Part shown: piece by piece, positions 4,971-6,510 of the stretch
Position numbering within the stretch: the first letter of the stretch is position 1
Layout: the number at the start of each line of letters is the position of its first letter
Position numbers and translations under genes: made by a program
Notes under the pieces: generated by a model
What the model saw: only the letters and a program-made list of their open reading frames with translations
The model's database searches: none
What the model was told of the DNA's origin: nothing
Source: Bacteroidota bacterium
Lineage (GTDB): Bacteria > Bacteroidota > Bacteroidia > Bacteroidales > Paludibacteraceae
DNA: 6,510 nucleotides
Direction of reading: 5' to 3'
NCBI GenBank assembly: GCA_022709605.1
Contig: JAKLIM010000218.1
Coordinates: forward strand, 1 to 6,510

Positions 4971-6158
4971 TTATTCAATAATTCCCAATATCCGGGCGTT
5001 TTTTGAGATTTTTTCGATGGCTTCGTCAACCTGTTCAAAAGTATGGGTAGCCATAAGCGAAAATCTGATGAGCGAGTCTTCGGAAGGTACAGCAGGTGAT
5101 ACCACAGGGTTTACAAATACGCCATCATCCATAAGCATGCGGGTCAACATAAACGTTTTGGTATTATCGCGTACGTAAAGCGGAATAATCGGAGTTTCGG
5201 TAGGTCCGATTTCGAAACCGGCTTTCAGGAATCCTTCTTTACTGCGATTTGTATTTGCCCACAAAGCATCTTTGCGCCAGGTTTCTTCAGCCATTACATC
5301 CAAAGCAGCTAATACACAACCTGTGGATGCAGGAGTAATTGATGCACTGAAAATTAAGGTGCGTGAATTATGTTTCAGAAAATTAATTATGTTTTCGTCG
5401 GATGCAATAAATCCACCAATTGTTCCCAGGGATTTACTGAAAGTTCCCATAATCAAATCTACATTGTCCGATTGTCCGAAATGTTCGCAAACGCCGGCAC
5501 CTGTTTTACCAAAAACACCAAGCGAGTGTGCTTCGTCAACCATTATTGATGCATTGTATTTCTTCGAAAGTTCTACTATTTCAGGTAATTTGGCAACATC
5601 ACCTTCCATACTGAAAACTCCATCAGTCACAATTACTTTCAATTTATCCGGATCACATTTTTTGAGTATTTTCTCAAGCGAATCCATATCGTTGTGACGA
5701 TACTTAAATTGTTTCGAAAATGACAATCGTTTTCCCTCAATAATTGAAGCATGGTCGTATTCATCAAAAATCAGGTAATCTTCACGACCGGTGATACAAG
5801 GCACCACGCCTGAATTGACCATAAAACCTGTGGCATAAACCAAAGCTGATTGTTTGTGTACTAATTTGGCGAGTCTATCTTCAAGTTCCAAATGAATGTC
5901 CAATGTTCCATTCAGGAAACGCGATCCTGCGCATCCGGTGCCATATTTTTCGATGGCTTTAATGGCTCCTTCTTTGAGCCTTGGGTGATTAGTTAAACCA
6001 AGATAACTGTTCGATCCGAACATTAAAACGGGTTTTCCATCAATTTTTACAACTGTATCCTGATCTGATTCAATAGGACGAAAATAAGGATAAACGCCTG
6101 CATCTTTTGCTTTTTGAGGGGCATCGTATTGTCCCATTACGTTACTTAGTAGACTCAT
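4971..6158 (-). CDS. spt: Serine palmitoyltransferase (alpha-oxoamine synthase family)
   Basis: The 395-aa PLP enzyme is expected to condense serine with a fatty acyl-CoA or acyl-ACP to 3-ketosphinganine, the first step of sphingolipid synthesis. Visible are FGSNSYLGL (48-55), KYGTGCAGSRFLNGT (71-85), DHASI with His136 stacking on the cofactor, DGVFSMEGD (179-187), VDEAHSLGVFG (Asp208 and His211), the Schiff-base Lys242 in GTFSKSLGTIGG, and Arg365 in LIRFSLMATHT as the likely carboxylate contact. Length and the long identical-looking runs (GTGCAGSRFLNGTLDIH; NDMDSLE; EIG then TPIIPLYVRD) agree with Bacteroides serine palmitoyltransferases as I remember them. This makes 2-amino-3-ketobutyrate CoA ligase (Kbl) and 8-amino-7-oxononanoate synthase (BioF) less likely, though automated annotation often uses those names. 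Soluble, with no signal peptide. It is monocistronic or weakly coupled to the ABC-F gene and divergent from the YkgJ-type gene, with a -7 box 31-38 bases upstream. Confidence 0.88.
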   Translation of the reverse strand: MSLLSNVMGQYDAPQKAKDAGVYPYFRPIESDQDTVVKIDGKPVLMFGSNSYLGLTNHPRLKEGAIKAIEKYGTGCAGSRFLNGTLDIHLELEDRLAKLVHKQSALVYATGFMVNSGVVPCITGREDYLIFDEYDHASIIEGKRLSFSKQFKYRHNDMDSLEKILKKCDPDKLKVIVTDGVFSMEGDVAKLPEIVELSKKYNASIMVDEAHSLGVFGKTGAGVCEHFGQSDNVDLIMGTFSKSLGTIGGFIASDENIINFLKHNSRTLIFSASITPASTGCVLAALDVMAEETWRKDALWANTNRSKEGFLKAGFEIGPTETPIIPLYVRDNTKTFMLTRMLMDDGVFVNPVVSPAVPSEDSLIRFSLMATHTFEQVDEAIEKISKNARILGIIE

Positions 6159-6188
6159 AAAGTAATTAATTGATTAATAAAACGGGTG

Positions 6189-6196
6189 CAAATATA
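6189..6196 (-). promoter_or_regulatory. -7 promoter box of the serine palmitoyltransferase gene
   Basis: On the - strand this reads TATATTTG, a full match to TAnnTTTG. It lies 30 bases before the start codon at 6158, so transcription would begin near 6182. No TTG is found at the expected -33 distance (about 6214-6222 reads as an A-run on this strand), which suggests a moderate or activator-assisted promoter. Confidence 0.5.
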
Positions 6197-6224
6197 CTGC
6201 TTTTTTCTGAAAATGTCCTTTTTT

Positions 6225-6255
6225 TTGCATCAAGCAACTTATTTAATTATCTTTG
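6225..6255 (+). promoter_or_regulatory. Promoter of the YkgJ-type gene
   Basis: TTG (6225-6227), a 20-base spacer and TATCTTTG (6248-6255) match both boxes of the Bacteroidota housekeeping promoter. Transcription would start near 6262, leaving about 23 untranslated bases before ATG 6285. This is the best promoter in the window, back to back with the one for the palmitoyltransferase gene. Confidence 0.7.
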
Positions 6256-6284
6256 CACATCGTAGGAACAATCATAATACACAC

Positions 6285-6510
6285 ATGTACAAGCAGATAG
6301 ACGTAATATTTCTGCCGGATTTAGCCAAAAAATCTGAGCCGGAATGGAAAAGATTTTTTGTTAAAAATAAAAGGAAACTTGAATCGATGGACACCAAAAT
6401 TCATGAGATACATGATGAAATTTCAGGTAAAACCGACTGTCTGAAATGTGCTAATTGTTGCCGTACATTGGGTCCGCGAATTACAGATAAGGATGCCGAA
6501 CGCATGGCAA
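6285..6510 (+). CDS. YkgJ-type cysteine-cluster protein, N-terminal part (runs off the window)
   Basis: From ATG 6285 the frame stays open to the window edge, giving 75 residues. The first 50 are charged and helix-like (SEPEWKRFFVKNKRKLESMD). Then comes the cysteine cluster DCLKCANCCR, with Cys52, Cys55, Cys58 and Cys59, followed by LGPRITDKDAERMA. This CxxCxxCC start is the hallmark of the YkgJ/UPF0153 family, small proteins predicted to bind zinc or an iron-sulfur cluster; the remaining ligands would lie beyond the window. Their cellular role is not established. The start is supported by the well-formed promoter 30 bases upstream and by the lack of a better upstream ATG. The gene is divergent from the palmitoyltransferase gene. 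Confidence 0.85.
   Translation, partial: MYKQIDVIFLPDLAKKSEPEWKRFFVKNKRKLESMDTKIHEIHDEISGKTDCLKCANCCRTLGPRITDKDAERMA

Noticed and set aside
5272..5697. 141-aa + strand ORF
   Set aside because: It lies fully antisense within the palmitoyltransferase gene, whose protein motifs are clear; a shadow frame.
1..6510. CRISPR arrays, tRNA or rRNA genes, phage genes, toxin-antitoxin pairs
   Set aside because: I found no regularly spaced repeats, cloverleaf-like or conserved rRNA stretches, or paired small ORFs. The NYN gene has no partner in the window that would make it a toxin-antitoxin or defence unit.

Overview
The window looks like chromosomal DNA of a Bacteroidota bacterium. It is A+T-rich, genes lack clear Shine-Dalgarno sequences, and several intergenic regions carry the Bacteroidota -7 promoter motif TAnnTTTG. 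It also encodes a close match to the serine palmitoyltransferases that make sphingolipids in this phylum. A marine or gut Bacteroidales/Marinilabiliales-like lineage is my guess; no ribosomal RNA is present to settle it.

Left part (1-1285, + strand). A short promoter/hairpin/terminator block (20-91) precedes a NYN-domain (PIN-like nuclease) gene. That gene is broken by a roughly 250-bp non-coding element with imperfect terminal inverted repeats and a 12-bp direct repeat at its borders. Removing the element plus one repeat copy restores one 218-codon frame, so the two ORF pieces (114-386 and 626-1033) are one pseudogene. Just after it lies a start-less C-terminal coding tail (1042-1104), probably debris of another gene, then a strong terminator and a second, very long hairpin (1190-1245).

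Middle and right part (1286-6158, all - strand). In transcription order: a serine palmitoyltransferase-type alpha-oxoamine synthase (6158-4971); a YbiT/YkpA-type ABC-F ATPase with a degenerate second nucleotide-binding domain (4859-3243); a two-gene unit of a 159-aa cysteine-containing protein of unknown function and a 71-aa small membrane protein (3076-2375); and a ferredoxin-nitroreductase fusion (2206-1286). Hairpin terminators follow the synthase and ABC-F genes. Promoter motifs lie before the synthase and the 159-aa gene.

Right edge (6285-6510, + strand). The start of a YkgJ-type cysteine-cluster protein is transcribed divergently from the synthase out of a compact promoter region (6189-6255).

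The - strand genes look like ordinary housekeeping or accessory metabolism and do not form one obvious pathway. The unusual part is the left 1.2 kb: a nuclease gene split by a transposase-less element, next to gene debris and large hairpins. I see no convincing new multi-gene system.
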